Shown in pieces: positions 52,566 to 62,893 of a DNA stretch of 64,000 nt. The notes under the pieces were generated by a model that saw nothing but the letters and a program-made list of their open reading frames with translations, searched no databases and was not told the DNA's origin. The stretch spans positions 8,590,649-8,654,648 of the forward strand of contig NW_025062477.1 in assembly GCF_000002995.4 (NCBI RefSeq). Reading direction: 5' to 3'. This DNA comes from Brugia malayi (taxonomy: Eukaryota > Nematoda > Chromadorea > Rhabditida > Onchocercidae). A program made the position numbers and the translations under genes. How positions within the stretch are numbered: the first letter of the stretch is position 1; each line of letters starts with the position of its first letter.

Positions 52566-53350
52566 ATGATTCCACTATTCTGTAGCATACAGTGAGAACC
52601 ATTTCATCAGTTAATTGGTTCAAAAATTTAATGTTTCGATGTAAAAAAAAAAAAAAAAAAAATTGAAAAAAGCGAGCTCGCAACCCGTTCATCTTCAATT
52701 TATTGAAATAATTAATCATAATAATCATTTTCAGTAACTGATCGCAGCGAAGCATTAATAAATATGCATGAATTATTTAAAAGAGATTTTTGAACTGTGG
52801 ATTACTAGGGGAGAGGGAAAGACAAGGAGAGAGAGAGAAATAGAAATTTCAGTATGAATGATTTGAAAGAGTAATACTTACGTAACTGCCGCATTTCGCA
52901 TTTCGGCATCTGTTCGATCTCTTTCCTCTTTCAACCGTTTTTAGAATTTTCCGCTTGTTTTTCAAAATTTAAACTTAAACTTTCCAAGTGGCGATATAAA
53001 GCATCCAGACGATCCAGATTTCCCGATTTCTGCTGTCTTTTATCACCATTTGCTACACTGTTTCTGAAATAAATAACCTTGAAGAGTTTTTTCTAGAGAT
53101 TCTATATGATCACGAATTGCACAAAAACATGAAGATCAGACTGAAAGGAAGCCAACATAGTTGATCGAACGAAAAGACCATTGTAATACATCTGCTTATG
53201 ACTCATTGAGAAGAGAACTATTAGCTCAAGAATAAAGTTGCAAAAATTCATTACAACTCAAAATTACAAAAAAACATCGAAGCATTAAATTTTTGAACCA
53301 ATTAACTGATGAAATGGTTCTCACTGTATGCTACAGAATAGTGGAATCAC
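52566..53350. repeat. Second inverted repeat enclosing an EDC4 exon
   Basis: About 73 bases at 52566-52639 (GATTCCACTATTCTGTAGCA...) recur as the reverse complement at 53277-53350 with one or two mismatches. The left unit begins exactly where the right palindrome arm ends. The ~640-bp interior contains an EDC4-like exon on the minus strand, opposite to the rest of EDC4, so this pair is a good candidate for the ends of an inversion. Confidence 0.85.
52882..53063 (-). pseudogene. EDC4: Inverted EDC4-like coiled-coil exon with frameshift
   Basis: On the minus strand an exon with good signals (ATTTCAG acceptor, GTAAGT donor) reads LDRLDALYRHLESLSLNFEK and then, after a shift of frame within an A-run, LKEERDRTDAEMRNAAVT. 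Together these look like the coiled-coil upstream of the EDC4 C-terminal domain, the same protein as the plus-strand exons at 54032-57244. The frame is lost by one base at about plus 52943-52947 (read as a missing A). Sequencing error in the homopolymer is an alternative to a real mutation. Confidence 0.6.
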
Positions 53351-54344
53351 TTATTGCTCTTTTGGCGATATAGTTGACGATTATGCATTAGATGGGATCA
53401 TTTTTGAAGAAATTGTTTCCGTTAACTTTCCAAAAATTGGCAATATAAGGAAGTGAACAGACCTTCGCTGGTCAAAAAGTTGTTAGACTGTAAATATGTA
53501 ATACTAGGTGTAATTTCATCATTTTAATTAAGATTGTTTAACTTATTAATGTTGCTGTTATTAATATTATTGTTAATCTTATAATTAGTTTTATTATCGT
53601 TTTCATTACCGTCATTATTACCATTACGATTTTACTATTTTTCTCATTACTACTAGTATGATAACACTCTTTCCAAAGTACTAGAAATGAGCTTTCTGAC
53701 TGAGGAAGATAAGGAGTATAAATCTTAAGAATTTTATTTTAATTTTGGTTTTCACTCATCTCATTTACTTTGCCATGCATTTTTTGAAGAGGGTTAAACG
53801 AATCCCTTTGTGATAGATTCAATTCCTCCTGATTTTTTAAATTCAATTTCATTTCCGTGAATAAATTTGTTGACCATACTAGCAACTTTTCCCGTTCAAA
53901 AGGAAAAGATTAGATGGTGAAAAATGCGATGAATGTAGGTGATCTGGGTAAAATGTTCTGTTGATTCATGAAAAATATTTTGAATTATTTTGTGGCTAAC
54001 ATCTCACAATTAATGTTTGTTTGATTTTGCTTAGGTGAAGATATCGTGTCTTGTGATGAGAGACTGTTTCTGAAGCTAGAATCTTTGATCAATGAAAACA
54101 GGAAGCATTGCAAACCTTTCTCGATCTTAAAATGGATAGTGTTATTCAGAACCTTCGATCAAAAACTGCCGATAATTTTAAAGTTGGATTTTATAGTCCT
54201 GTTAAATTTTGTAAAACATCTAGGCTTTTGGTAAAAAAAAAAAAAAGAAAAATTTTTTTCGATTTGGTTTCAAACTCGTTTTATAAATTTTCAAGCTTTC
54301 ATAAAACCAGTGAATATATTTATCTCAGCAACAGCAAACTATTT

Positions 54345-55768
54345 ACACGTTGTTCATGATGAGCTTGCTGGCAATATTCCTTTTTTTTTAAACATATCAA
54401 TTTTTTTATATATTTTCTGGTCATTATATTCTTCGACATTCTCTGACCATAATACTTTTTGATCATTACATTTCTTAATTATTTCATTCTCTAACCATTA
54501 CATCCTGCATTTTTGTTTTCTGTTATAAGTAGATTCTTTGAGTATTACAATATGTGACAAAATTTTTTTGGTTTTTACTTTTATTTCTCTCAGTCCTTTC
54601 TATTTTTCCGCGTTTGTGAATAATTTTCCCCGGAATTTTCATTCTTTGACTGTGATAATTGCATTCTTTTACCATCACATTCTGTGACAGTTACATTCTT
54701 CAACAACCAGATTGTTTGACCATTACATTGTCTAACTGTCACATTAATTATCCATCACATTGTTTGACCATTACACTCTTTATTGACCATCATACTCTCT
54801 AACCACTCCATTCCCTGACCATTGCATTTTTTTTCTTGCAGTCACTATTATTTTGTTTTTCCCAACCATTCCTGTTTTTTTCCTCATTTATTGAGTGATT
54901 TTCTCACGAATCCAATCTCTTTTATTTTTTGTTTCTTGATTACAATGTTGACAGATTTTTATGTCTTTTTCCTTTTATTAAATGAAATTATTCATCAATA
55001 ATTGTTCCTTTCAAATGATATTTGCTTCTGTACAATGTTTGTTTGCTTCTTTCTTTTCATTCCTTAATTATTAAATAATTATTTCAATAAGTAAAGAAAT
55101 CCAAAAATTTACTTTTAGTCGAAATAATTAAAAACCTAAATGAATAACAAAAATAATGATAACAATGATAGTAATAACATCAATAATGTGATAAAATGTG
55201 TTTGTTATATTTTGTTGACATTTCCTTTAGAAAATACTTATACAGTTTTTGTCATCTCAACAAATGTGATACTTTTTTAAAAAAATATTATTTACTTGAT
55301 ATTAATCATTTTTATATGAATCCATTCTTTTATCATCGTACATTTCTTTTCCTTTTTATTTAATTCAATTCAAAAAATTTGTTTCTTTTTAGAATAATTT
55401 TGTGATTAATTTATGATAATCTTCACCTATGTGTTAGCAAATAATCATATATCGTAATTAATCATTTATATTATTGCAATATTTGAAACAAACATTTTGC
55501 AATTATTATATTTAGATTTGGATATAAGGTTTATTTCACTATCATGCAATTACATATATGTTTTTAAAATAGATTTGCCCGAATTTATTATGTATGTAAT
55601 CAATGAATGCAATTATTAAAATGAAAAATTACCATAATTTTAGCAAATTACTGCAGCACACATACGAGAATTAGATTATTATAATGTCCCATTTTATTTA
55701 TTTATTTAATATTCTATCATCATATTATCACTACACGTTGTTCGTGATGAGCTTGCTAGCAATATACG
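54345..55768 (+). repeat. ~1.4-kb insertion bounded by ~33-bp direct repeats of an EDC4 exon start
   Basis: The start of the exon (ACACGTTGTTC[A/G]TGATGAGC..., about 33 bases, two or three mismatches) occurs at 54345-54377 and again at 55735-55768. The material between is very AT-rich, is non-coding and includes the degenerate CATTACATTC repeat. The outer copy at 54345 follows a TCTCAG acceptor and looks like the original exon edge. Confidence 0.6.
54415..54835 (+). repeat. Degenerate minisatellite with core TTTGACCATTACATTC
   Basis: At least a dozen imperfect units spaced about 15-30 bases apart repeat the theme (T/C)TGACCATTACATTC or its close variants (ATCACATT, ACCATCACATT). They lie within the insertion that splits the EDC4 exon. 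Confidence 0.65.
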
Positions 55769-57244
55769 AGAAGTACTGATGACTTCGTTGATACCGATTT
55801 TACAAGATGTATGTGTGTCGCTATTTCAACAGTTTAACGAAAACTTCCGTACTGGTTTGGAACAATATATGAAGCAAATACGTACCAATGCTTTAAGAAC
55901 AAATCAAACAGTCCCTGATTCAATGATAACGAATAATTCGTCTTCTGTCGATCCATCAGCTCTTATGAATCTTATTGAAAATCAACGTATCACTATAGCA
56001 TTTGAAAAGGTTATTTTAAATTTCCTTTCTAAACAATGATATTTACTTCCTGATACTAATTTTTGCATTTATATATATTATTGGCCTAAAATAGTTATAT
56101 ACAACTTAGTAGCATGAGCCAAAAGTCTTAATCACTTGATCTATATCCACGCATAATTTATCACAATATGGATCACTTTGTTAAATTCACAAACCACTCA
56201 TGATCTTTGAAATTTATTGCATGCCAAAAAATAGATTGATTTTTGGCTTCTGTAAACCTCGTATTTCTTTTAAAAGCCGTCTAATTTCTTTCATCTATTT
56301 CCAGAAATTCTTTTAATTGTTTAACTCTTTATATTCTTTATTTTTTCAAATTTTTAGAACAAAAACGAAACTTTTTTTTAAGGCATTAGTGTTAAAAGAT
56401 TTTGGAGCCCTAATGTTTGTTTGCAACAATGTAGACCCAGATGTAATTACAGTGTCGAGCAGCCTATTCCGCAAAATATTTTGTTATGTCTGTTGAATCA
56501 ATTGGCAACAAAACTGGATGGAGAAACGGATCTCAAATTTAGGTGTGGCATCCTCTCTTATTTTTCGTGCTAGGAAAATAGAACTCAAAGTCGGACATGC
56601 AATTAATTTCTAGTACTTTATTTGTTTCTTCAATAAAGTTTGATCTTTAGTTGTTTGTTAAACGATTAAAATCATGAGAAATGTACAGTTATTTACAGCA
56701 TTGATTTGCCAATTCCATAGTTACTATTTGATTTTTTCCAAACTTTTACAGGTATATCGAAAATGTGTTAATGATATTACAAGTAAGGGATCCTACCATT
56801 GCTGGTAGCTACCGCCATGTTTTAAATTGATTACAAACATCTTTAACAGGTAAAGCAGGAGAACAATGCGTTGGTATTATTTCCTAGATATAAGAAGTTA
56901 GCAAATGTGCGTGGTGAATATTGTGCACTATAACATAAGGATCATAACTTTATTAAAAAAAAAAAAAAAAAAAAAACTTTATTAAAAAATTCGTCTCACT
57001 TTGGTTTGGAGCGCCTTATTCCTTTCAAATGGGACAAGTAAGTTAGGTTGCTTAAACTAATTTGAATTACCTAATCAGAACACTTGGATGAAATATTATA
57101 CGATGCTCTGACATTTTGAAAGTTTAGACTGAATTTTTTTATTGGTTTAATTTATTTCCAGCATATATGGGAACAGATAGAAGTGCAAATTTAAAGAGAC
57201 GAGCACGAATAATATCACAGTTAGCAGCGAACTTACTAAAGTGA

Positions 57245-57960
57245 ACTAAGTTTCTGTAGTGGCTCTATTTGCAGCAGAAGATATGCAAACTAAATATAAA
57301 TTTGTATAAATCTTGTCAGGTTTTGTGATTTCTATGTCATATTTTATTTTGTTCTAAAAACAGTAATGATATGTCAAAGATGTCACTGTGACAAAGCAGT
57401 CCTGATCTATTGCTTTCGTTCTGGCTTTCCAAGTTAAGCGTTGTATTTCAGTAAATAGGATTCTCTCATTCTCCTACATAAAGTTTATATATTTTTTGGG
57501 ATAGTATGCGGGTTGGCCAAAAAATGTGTTAATTGAAATATTTTGAAAGACATTTTTTAATCGAATGTCTCAAAAAATATATTTTATGTGTGATGTTTTT
57601 ACAGTCTGTATAAAAGATAGGCAAAAATTTATGTGTGATTTCACTTTATTATATGCTGAGAAAGTTTGGTGCAGCAGAGAAACCAAATATAGAAGAAAGT
57701 CAAGAAAGCATCAAATATATATATATATATAATACATGTGTAAACCGACATACTGAAATACTCTGCTGGAGAGATGCGACCAAAGCTCATAAAATTTCGA
57801 GGGTATGACTGTCGCTTTATAGGACACCTGTTCGAGTATTAATGAGAAATTGTATCTCATGAGAAGTAATCTTGAGAAATATATCTCCTAACCGCAGATA
57901 AAGTGAAGAAATTGCTAGGCAAAGACATGTACATTTAGATACAAAATCATGACAAATCAA
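57245..57960. other. Intergenic between EDC4 remnant and CHTF8 3' end
   Basis: No exon recognised. A short (AT)n run lies at about 57716-57731. Confidence 0.4.
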
Positions 57961-58425
57961 TCACACAGGCATTGGTCGAGCACGGAACTGAACTTTTTTA
58001 CGAATCACAGCAGCAATTTGTGCAATTCCTTGGTTTTCAGCATTTCGTGCAAGTACAATCAGCAAATTTTGAAGTTTCACTTCTTTCCTTTCAATAATGT
58101 GATGGCCAATATGAAGTAAAGCCTGGAAAAGAAAAATACTCAATTGCTTACTTTATTTTACTCAAGTTGTAAGTGTTTAAGTCATGAGTGTAAATGTCCC
58201 ATTATAGCTTTTTTTTTTTTTTTCAAAGATACAAAATCTGGTAGTGATAGTACAAAATTTAATACACCTTTGAGTGTCACTTATACTCTTGAACTTATTT
58301 ATTTGGAAGAAAGGAACACTTTTTTGTTTTCCTATTTTAAGCTACCAATTCGTAGTCCTGCAAGTATACCAGCTGACTCTAAGGTCCCCTGTAATTTAAT
58401 CATTGCCCATTCCGCGATGCCATCT
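57961..58425 (-). CDS. CHTF8: Chromosome transmission fidelity protein 8 (CHTF8/Ctf8), 3' exons
   Basis: Ctf8 joins Ctf18 and Dcc1 in the alternative clamp loader that loads PCNA for sister-chromatid cohesion. Minus-strand exon 58346-58425 reads DGIAEWAMIKLQGTLESAGI and LAGLRIG, the conserved AEW...LQG motif near the family N-terminus. Terminal exon 57961-58122 reads ALLHIGHHIIERKEVKLQNL and ends KKVQFRARPMPV before TGA, matching the IGHHxLxGK...L block and the K-x-x-F-x-x-R-P ending of the family. The two exons do not join directly in phase. A 14-base micro-exon in the intron (acceptor CAAAG, encoding GVLNF, donor GTACTA, near plus 58252-58265) would repair it exactly, but this is inferred. 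The first exon with the start Met was not found; only a few residues should be missing. Confidence 0.75.
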
Positions 58426-58674
58426 CTGAATTCTTGTTCCATTTATCTTTTATTTTTTTATTCTATTATAATTACTTTAGTCAACTAGCTATACGTTGAT
58501 TAGTATATTTTAAACAAATAAAAATTCAATCATATATGAATTCGCGTTTTCAAAAGAAAAAAAAAAAAAACCCTATTTTAGCTATTTTGTCCATCCACAT
58601 TGTCTTGAAATATACCACTTTCGATGGAGATCATAGTGAAATTCGGATGTAAGTAATAGGATGTTCTCTTCACA

Positions 58675-59125
58675 TTATCGGCTTACTGTCCTACTATATG
58701 GATAGTTTAAGAGAGATTTTTCTTGAATGCTAAAGTCCATTGGAAGTGAATTAGATGCTATCAAATTGGCGACAGCAGCGTTAAGGTCTTGAGCAGTGCA
58801 ATAAAGGCTGATGTGAACTGCTGGTATATCGAGAAGCATAATCTCAAGTGTGGGTTGGAATAGTGGTGTACAGGATTTTATTATCAAACAGTTTTAGAGA
58901 GTGTTACAGTAGAGTTGGAATTGGTAGTCGAAGTGGTCGGTGTGGAAATTTATCAATGGTGATTACTGATGTTCTTGAATAAACAGTTATTTTTTGTTGG
59001 AAACTGTACGAATGATAAGATGCAGGGAAATGTAACAATGGTGAGATCCGGTTGTAGAGTCTATAATTAAATTTTAGGATTTGGTTGAGCAGTTGTGGTT
59101 TATCATTCTTAATGCGCTATGTGAG
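58675..59125 (-). CDS. Coding-like minus-strand segments of unknown identity
   Basis: Minus 58887-58675 reads an open frame with PAVHISLYCTAQDLNAAVAN and LIASNSLPMDFSIQEK, ending at a possible donor (CA|GTAAGC) or a stop. Just upstream, minus 59125-58911 is open for ~70 codons after an acceptor-like CACATAG (KPQLLNQILKFNYRLYNRIS, then TVYSRTSVITIDKFPHRPLR). The two are separated by a stop and a frame change. They may be exons of one gene, part of a decayed gene or, for the second, chance. No family was recognised. Confidence 0.3.
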
Positions 59126-59472
59126 TTTTATAGAGCGCAGAAGTTGATGATGTAATGTGAATCTTCTTGAACTGTTTGTATATTGAGCTTGATTATTGCT
59201 GATAACAATGCTAGGTAGTTGTTCTATGACCAAAGTTCATCTTCATTTCCTAAAGAACACTTTGTTTACACAACAAGAATGCATTGTGTCTCAGCGAACA
59301 ATAAGGCTTTGCACGACGCAACGTTATCAACCGCTTATTCTTTGATTTCTCAGATTTGTCCTAGCATGGATTTTTGCTGCTCTTAAAATATGGAGTTCTT
59401 TTTTTTTTGAAATTCTATTTTTTGAAATATGGTTTAATAGGTCTGGATTTCTCTTTAATTTGCTAATTTATT

Positions 59473-60062
59473 CTCAGTTAATCATTTGGCTTGAAATCTT
59501 ATTGAAGATTTAAAAATTTTCCTCAGATATATTATACAATGCACAAATGTGGGATGGAATTTTACGTCATTTCAAATTCTACTATTTGTCAAACAATAGT
59601 AAATAAATGTTGCATGGAAACAGACACAATATGATTTTGTACTAGAATATTTCCGGAACAATAAATCGCAATGCATTCAATTTGTGAGGATTAATTCATG
59701 GATTACTTTATGTGCATTTGCATATTTTATTAATGACTAATATCATTTATACGAACCAGAAGAGAGTTCTTTTGTGTAGATAGTTTGTCATGGCCATGAC
59801 AAATATGACTAACTGGTTGAAATATTGGCTCTAAATTATGAGATTTGTTTGTCACTTCTCCGTGCTTGAATTTCTATCCAGTGTTGTGATTACTTTTCTA
59901 CTGTTGTTACACATATCTTATATATCACTTGGTGTTGCCCATTAACCCACGTAGGTCCCACGAATTTCACTTCACGTAATCATCGATTCCGTTCAGCATC
60001 TGTTTATTTCGTCGAAATTTGTTCCTATTCTAGACTGATCGATATTTGTGTAGTTAAGTTCT
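59473..60062 (+). repeat. Third copy of part of the palindrome arm, interrupted
   Basis: Bases 59473-59645 match left-arm bases 49257-49430, and 59979-60062 match 49431-49520, with about 5-10% differences. Between them lie ~333 bases (59646-59978) absent from both arms. The orientation is that of the left arm. Confidence 0.85.
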
Positions 60063-60201
60063 TCAATACAAGTGCTTTCATCCATATTCCAAATGTGGAG
60101 AATAGTTGAAAAATGATGACACTTCTATTTTCTGATATGCGTTGTGTCAAAATTAGTAGGCATATTGCTTCAAATTTTAATTTCAAATAAAATACTTTAC
60201 A

Positions 60202-61147
60202 GAGAGATTGCATATGGACGATGATATTATTGATCTTCTGGTTGTTTCAGGCGTTGCTGCTGTCGGCTTTATCACTTTAGCATATCTTGTCACAAAGGTT
60301 AACTTCTGCCTTTTGCTAAATATTTAACGATAATGGCTTTTTTCATTTATATGGAATTACCTCTCAGTCATTATCAGCTTACTTCTCATGGATTTGTTCA
60401 TCTTTGGGATAGTTTTGCTTTCCAGCTGGTGCTAACCTATGACATCAGGAGCTTCCTGTATCAGTTGTTCGTATATTCTACCCTCTGCAATGTTAACATA
60501 AATTGACATTTCGCTAGTTGCTTGAAAATGATCAACCCTTGGATATACTTCGTAGACGACAAATGTGGTAGTAGAAATTTCTTTTCTCTATAGTTTTACA
60601 AATTGTATTTATATAAAGCGAACAATTATGCTTACGATTGTTCATTGCAGATTTACTCAGATAAAATTAAAAGGAGTTTATTGCGTTTTAAAAAGAAAAT
60701 GAAGCATTTTATTGCTATTCCAAATGTCGCTGTTGTACAGAGCCCAAAATCGGTGTTGACATTCCAGAAGTTCAATGGAGCTGGAAGAATGCATACTGAA
60801 AATTCAAGAAAGTAAGTTATAAATTATTGTGCTCCCATTCTCCTTAAATATTTTGTTCTAGTGAATTTCGTTTGTTCAGTTACGATTGATGTGTTTTTCT
60901 TAGATTATGGTAGTGTCATTGACTTGTGTTTGAGAAATGATGTATTGTTAGTCATTTTAGGATTCTGACACATTCGGTTGAGCCTTTAAAGAAACAGTTG
61001 ATAAAACGAGTACGAATAGAAGTTGAAGAGTGCAAAGAGAAGTTGGACAGCAGGTCATCGTTCAATTCACCAAATATCGAGAGGTCCTCCTGTACTTCGC
61101 TTTCATTCATCACAACTATTTTAGTGCAGAGGCGGAACACGTTATAA
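60202..61147 (+). CDS. Unrecognised single-pass membrane protein (~148 residues)
   Basis: Exons 60202-60297 (ATG at 60214), 60651-60811 and 60961-61147 join in phase and end in TAA. The N-terminus has four acidic or branched residues (MDDDIID) and then a hydrophobic segment (LLVVSGVAAVGFITLAYLV), followed by a basic stretch (KIYSDKIKRSLLRFKKKMK). This predicts an N-out, C-in signal anchor. The rest is polar and Lys/Arg-rich (EPLKKQLIKRVRIEVEECKE) with a Ser-rich segment and another mildly hydrophobic stretch near the end. The first exon begins after TTTACAG, 12 bases before the ATG, as in trans-spliced nematode genes. No family was recognised. Confidence 0.55.
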
Positions 61148-61547
61148 TGTGGAATAACAATTAGCAGTGTTGTGATCAATCTATCCATCCATTCAATTGG
61201 TGTTCTTGTCTCGTTAATAAATTTCCTTCAACATTTGCTGTGCACATAGCAAAAGATCAGGAATTGATGCATCTCATTATCGGGTCGATCCATGCAAAAA
61301 AGTACAGTTCGAGAACAACTGGGGTTGCGGTGTTCTGCGTAGATCTGTTATGGGATTAAAATTGCATTTGGAGACTTCATTAGCAAGCACATTGTTGAGT
61401 TTCGTTTGAAGTGGGTGGACGGTCACGGAGTTTGGTTGAGGATTTGTTTTGCTTCGATATTTTGAATAATTATTAATTCCTGTACGTCATGCGTCACCTT
61501 ATTCTTTACTTGTTGTTTACAACATCCAATCTTCACGTCCAATTCAG

Positions 61548-62252
61548 ATGAGCTTTCGGGAAAATCCTCATTTTCAAGAAGCGGAAGAGCATATGCTAGA
61601 GCCAGTGATAAGGCTACCACTTGTTGATGCACTTCGAAGACTTTCATCAAAACAAGGTTTTTGTTTTTTAAGTGTGATGTACCAGCTTGATTATCTCACT
61701 TATAGAAAGTGTCATTTTGCTGGTGATCAGGAATAAAGTTGTTTTAAATTAATTTGTGCTGTCCAAAACTAGCTTGCCTTACAGATACACACTGTGGGTT
61801 TTTTGAATCGCAGTATTTCCACTGCTTGGAAGCTTTTGGACAAAAGCTTGGTCGAAAGTATTGTGATTTAGAGCGTCGGGACTTCAATGAATGCATTACA
61901 AATTACAAACAAGTTTTTTTTTTTTTTTTTTTATTTCTGACAGTCTTGTAGGTCAATTTTGAAAGTTCGATTTAAGATTTGAAGTGTTTGAAAGATTTTC
62001 CGTCTATAATGCTTTGTTTGTCAGTTTTAAGTTTGCCGTAAAACACATATTTATTTTGAATTCAAATTTAGTTTGCAAGAATCTTGTTATTATTATTTCT
62101 TTCATTTTGAGAAAAAACGTGCTGAATGGATCAGATTGCAATACAAACTGCATTGGGATACTAAAAAACATGGACCACTGCCAGAGGGTGCAAAACTTGG
62201 TGAATGTTTTCCGGATTATTTCTCGCATAATCCTCCAGATGCCATTCAATAG
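61548..62252 (+). CDS. NADH:ubiquinone oxidoreductase subunit, NDUFS5-like (twin CX9C)
   Basis: Accessory subunit of respiratory complex I located on the intermembrane-space side. Exons 61548-61656, 61785-61912 and 62112-62252 join in phase, giving ~125 residues. The ATG directly follows a CAATTCAG acceptor, as for spliced-leader addition. The central exon has the twin-cysteine pattern of the family: CGFFESQYFHCLEAFGQKLG, then YCDLERRDFNEC, with CX9C-type spacing. The final exon is basic and Pro-rich (KKRAEWIRLQYKLHW, then KHGPLPEGAKLGECFPDYF), as expected for NDUFS5 C-termini. The N-terminus (MSFRENPHFQEAEEHM) is longer than in vertebrates. NDUFS5 is my best match; other CX9C proteins cannot be excluded. 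Confidence 0.65.
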
Positions 62253-62893
62253 AAGATTCGATTTGTTTATCATGTGAGAATTACTGATTTTTTTTTAAAG
62301 GAATGTGATTGGTTCAACTGTATTTCATATATTATCATTAGCTTTTGGATATATTAGCCATTTCTTTAGTTCTTAATGTATGTGATTTAAATTCTCGTAT
62401 ACCTCTGAAATTCTGGTTTTTTGAAATGATAGAATAAAATTGTTTGTTTCTGTGTACAAATTTTTAGAGAGTTTTTTCACACCGTTTGATATGCTTCATT
62501 TTTATCAATCTCAGAGATATTTTTCCCTTTATGTAAACATGATGTACGACTCTAAATTGCTTTCCATTTAAAACTGTTCTCTTCCTTTGCTTTCCGTCAC
62601 TAGTTATATATTATAATAAATAAAACATATATGGGTATGGCTTCGTATCACATCAGATACTGGTTTATTCAAACCTCATTTTTGTCCAGCTCTGTCAAAA
62701 CATTGAGAATTTTTCGGTGAGAAAAATTGTCGAAAGTTCTCGCACAATGTATATGTAATTCTGTTTACTAGTTTTTTAATATTTTGCTAGTTTTTAAATA
62801 TTTTGGAGATAGATAATGGACAGATGAAAATTATATACTCAGATTCTATGAAAGGTTTTTGCTTATCTGTGATACGATATTTTTTCTACAGAA
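62253..62893. other. Intergenic between the NDUFS5-like gene and DET1
   Basis: Contains an AATAAA-like signal at about 62617 (ATAATAAATAAAAC), which may end the upstream transcript. No exon was seen. Confidence 0.4.

Larger units (their letters stand above)
48717..52566. repeat. 3.85-kb imperfect palindrome (large inverted repeat)
   Basis: The left arm 48717-49929 is the reverse complement of the right arm 51361-52566, with few differences. Examples are a ~6-base indel (left near 48911, right near 52372) and a G/C swap (left near 49543, right near 51763). The inner arm ends are polypyrimidine (left) and polypurine (right) tracts of about 300 bp. Between the arms lie copy B (49930-50127) and copy C (50128-51361) of the TIM23 5' region. 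The outer boundary word is ATTCGATATATAATATAATT on the left, and its complement is on the right. Confidence 0.9.
54032..57244 (+). pseudogene. EDC4: EDC4 (Ge-1) C-terminal region, degraded
   Basis: EDC4 scaffolds the DCP1-DCP2 decapping complex in P-bodies. Coding remnants in order: 54032-54230 (LFLKLESLINE, then frame-shifted ALQTFLDLKMDSVIQNLRSK); 55735-56009 (VVRDELASNIREVLMTSLIP, LFQQFNENFRTGLEQYMKQI); 56382-56542 (ALVLKDFGALMFVCNNVDPD, then frame-shifted VEQPIPQNILLCLLNQLATK); from 56752 (YIENVLMILQ, DPTIAGSYRHVLN, stop, LQTSL); and about 57165-57244 (YMGTDRSANLKRRARIISQL, NLLK, TGA). These match the EDC4 C-terminal helical domain in order. Two single-base frameshifts (near 54096, in an A-run, and near 56452) and an in-frame TGA (near 56830) break it. 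One exon is also split by ~1.4 kb of AT-rich DNA, and the preceding exon is on the other strand. The WD40 part is not in the window. Pseudogene is the best reading; a locally poor assembly is the alternative. Confidence 0.7.

Noticed and set aside
59646..59978. 333-bp extra segment in the third arm copy as a transposon
   Set aside because: I see no terminal inverted repeats or target-site duplication at its ends; deletion from the arms is equally possible.
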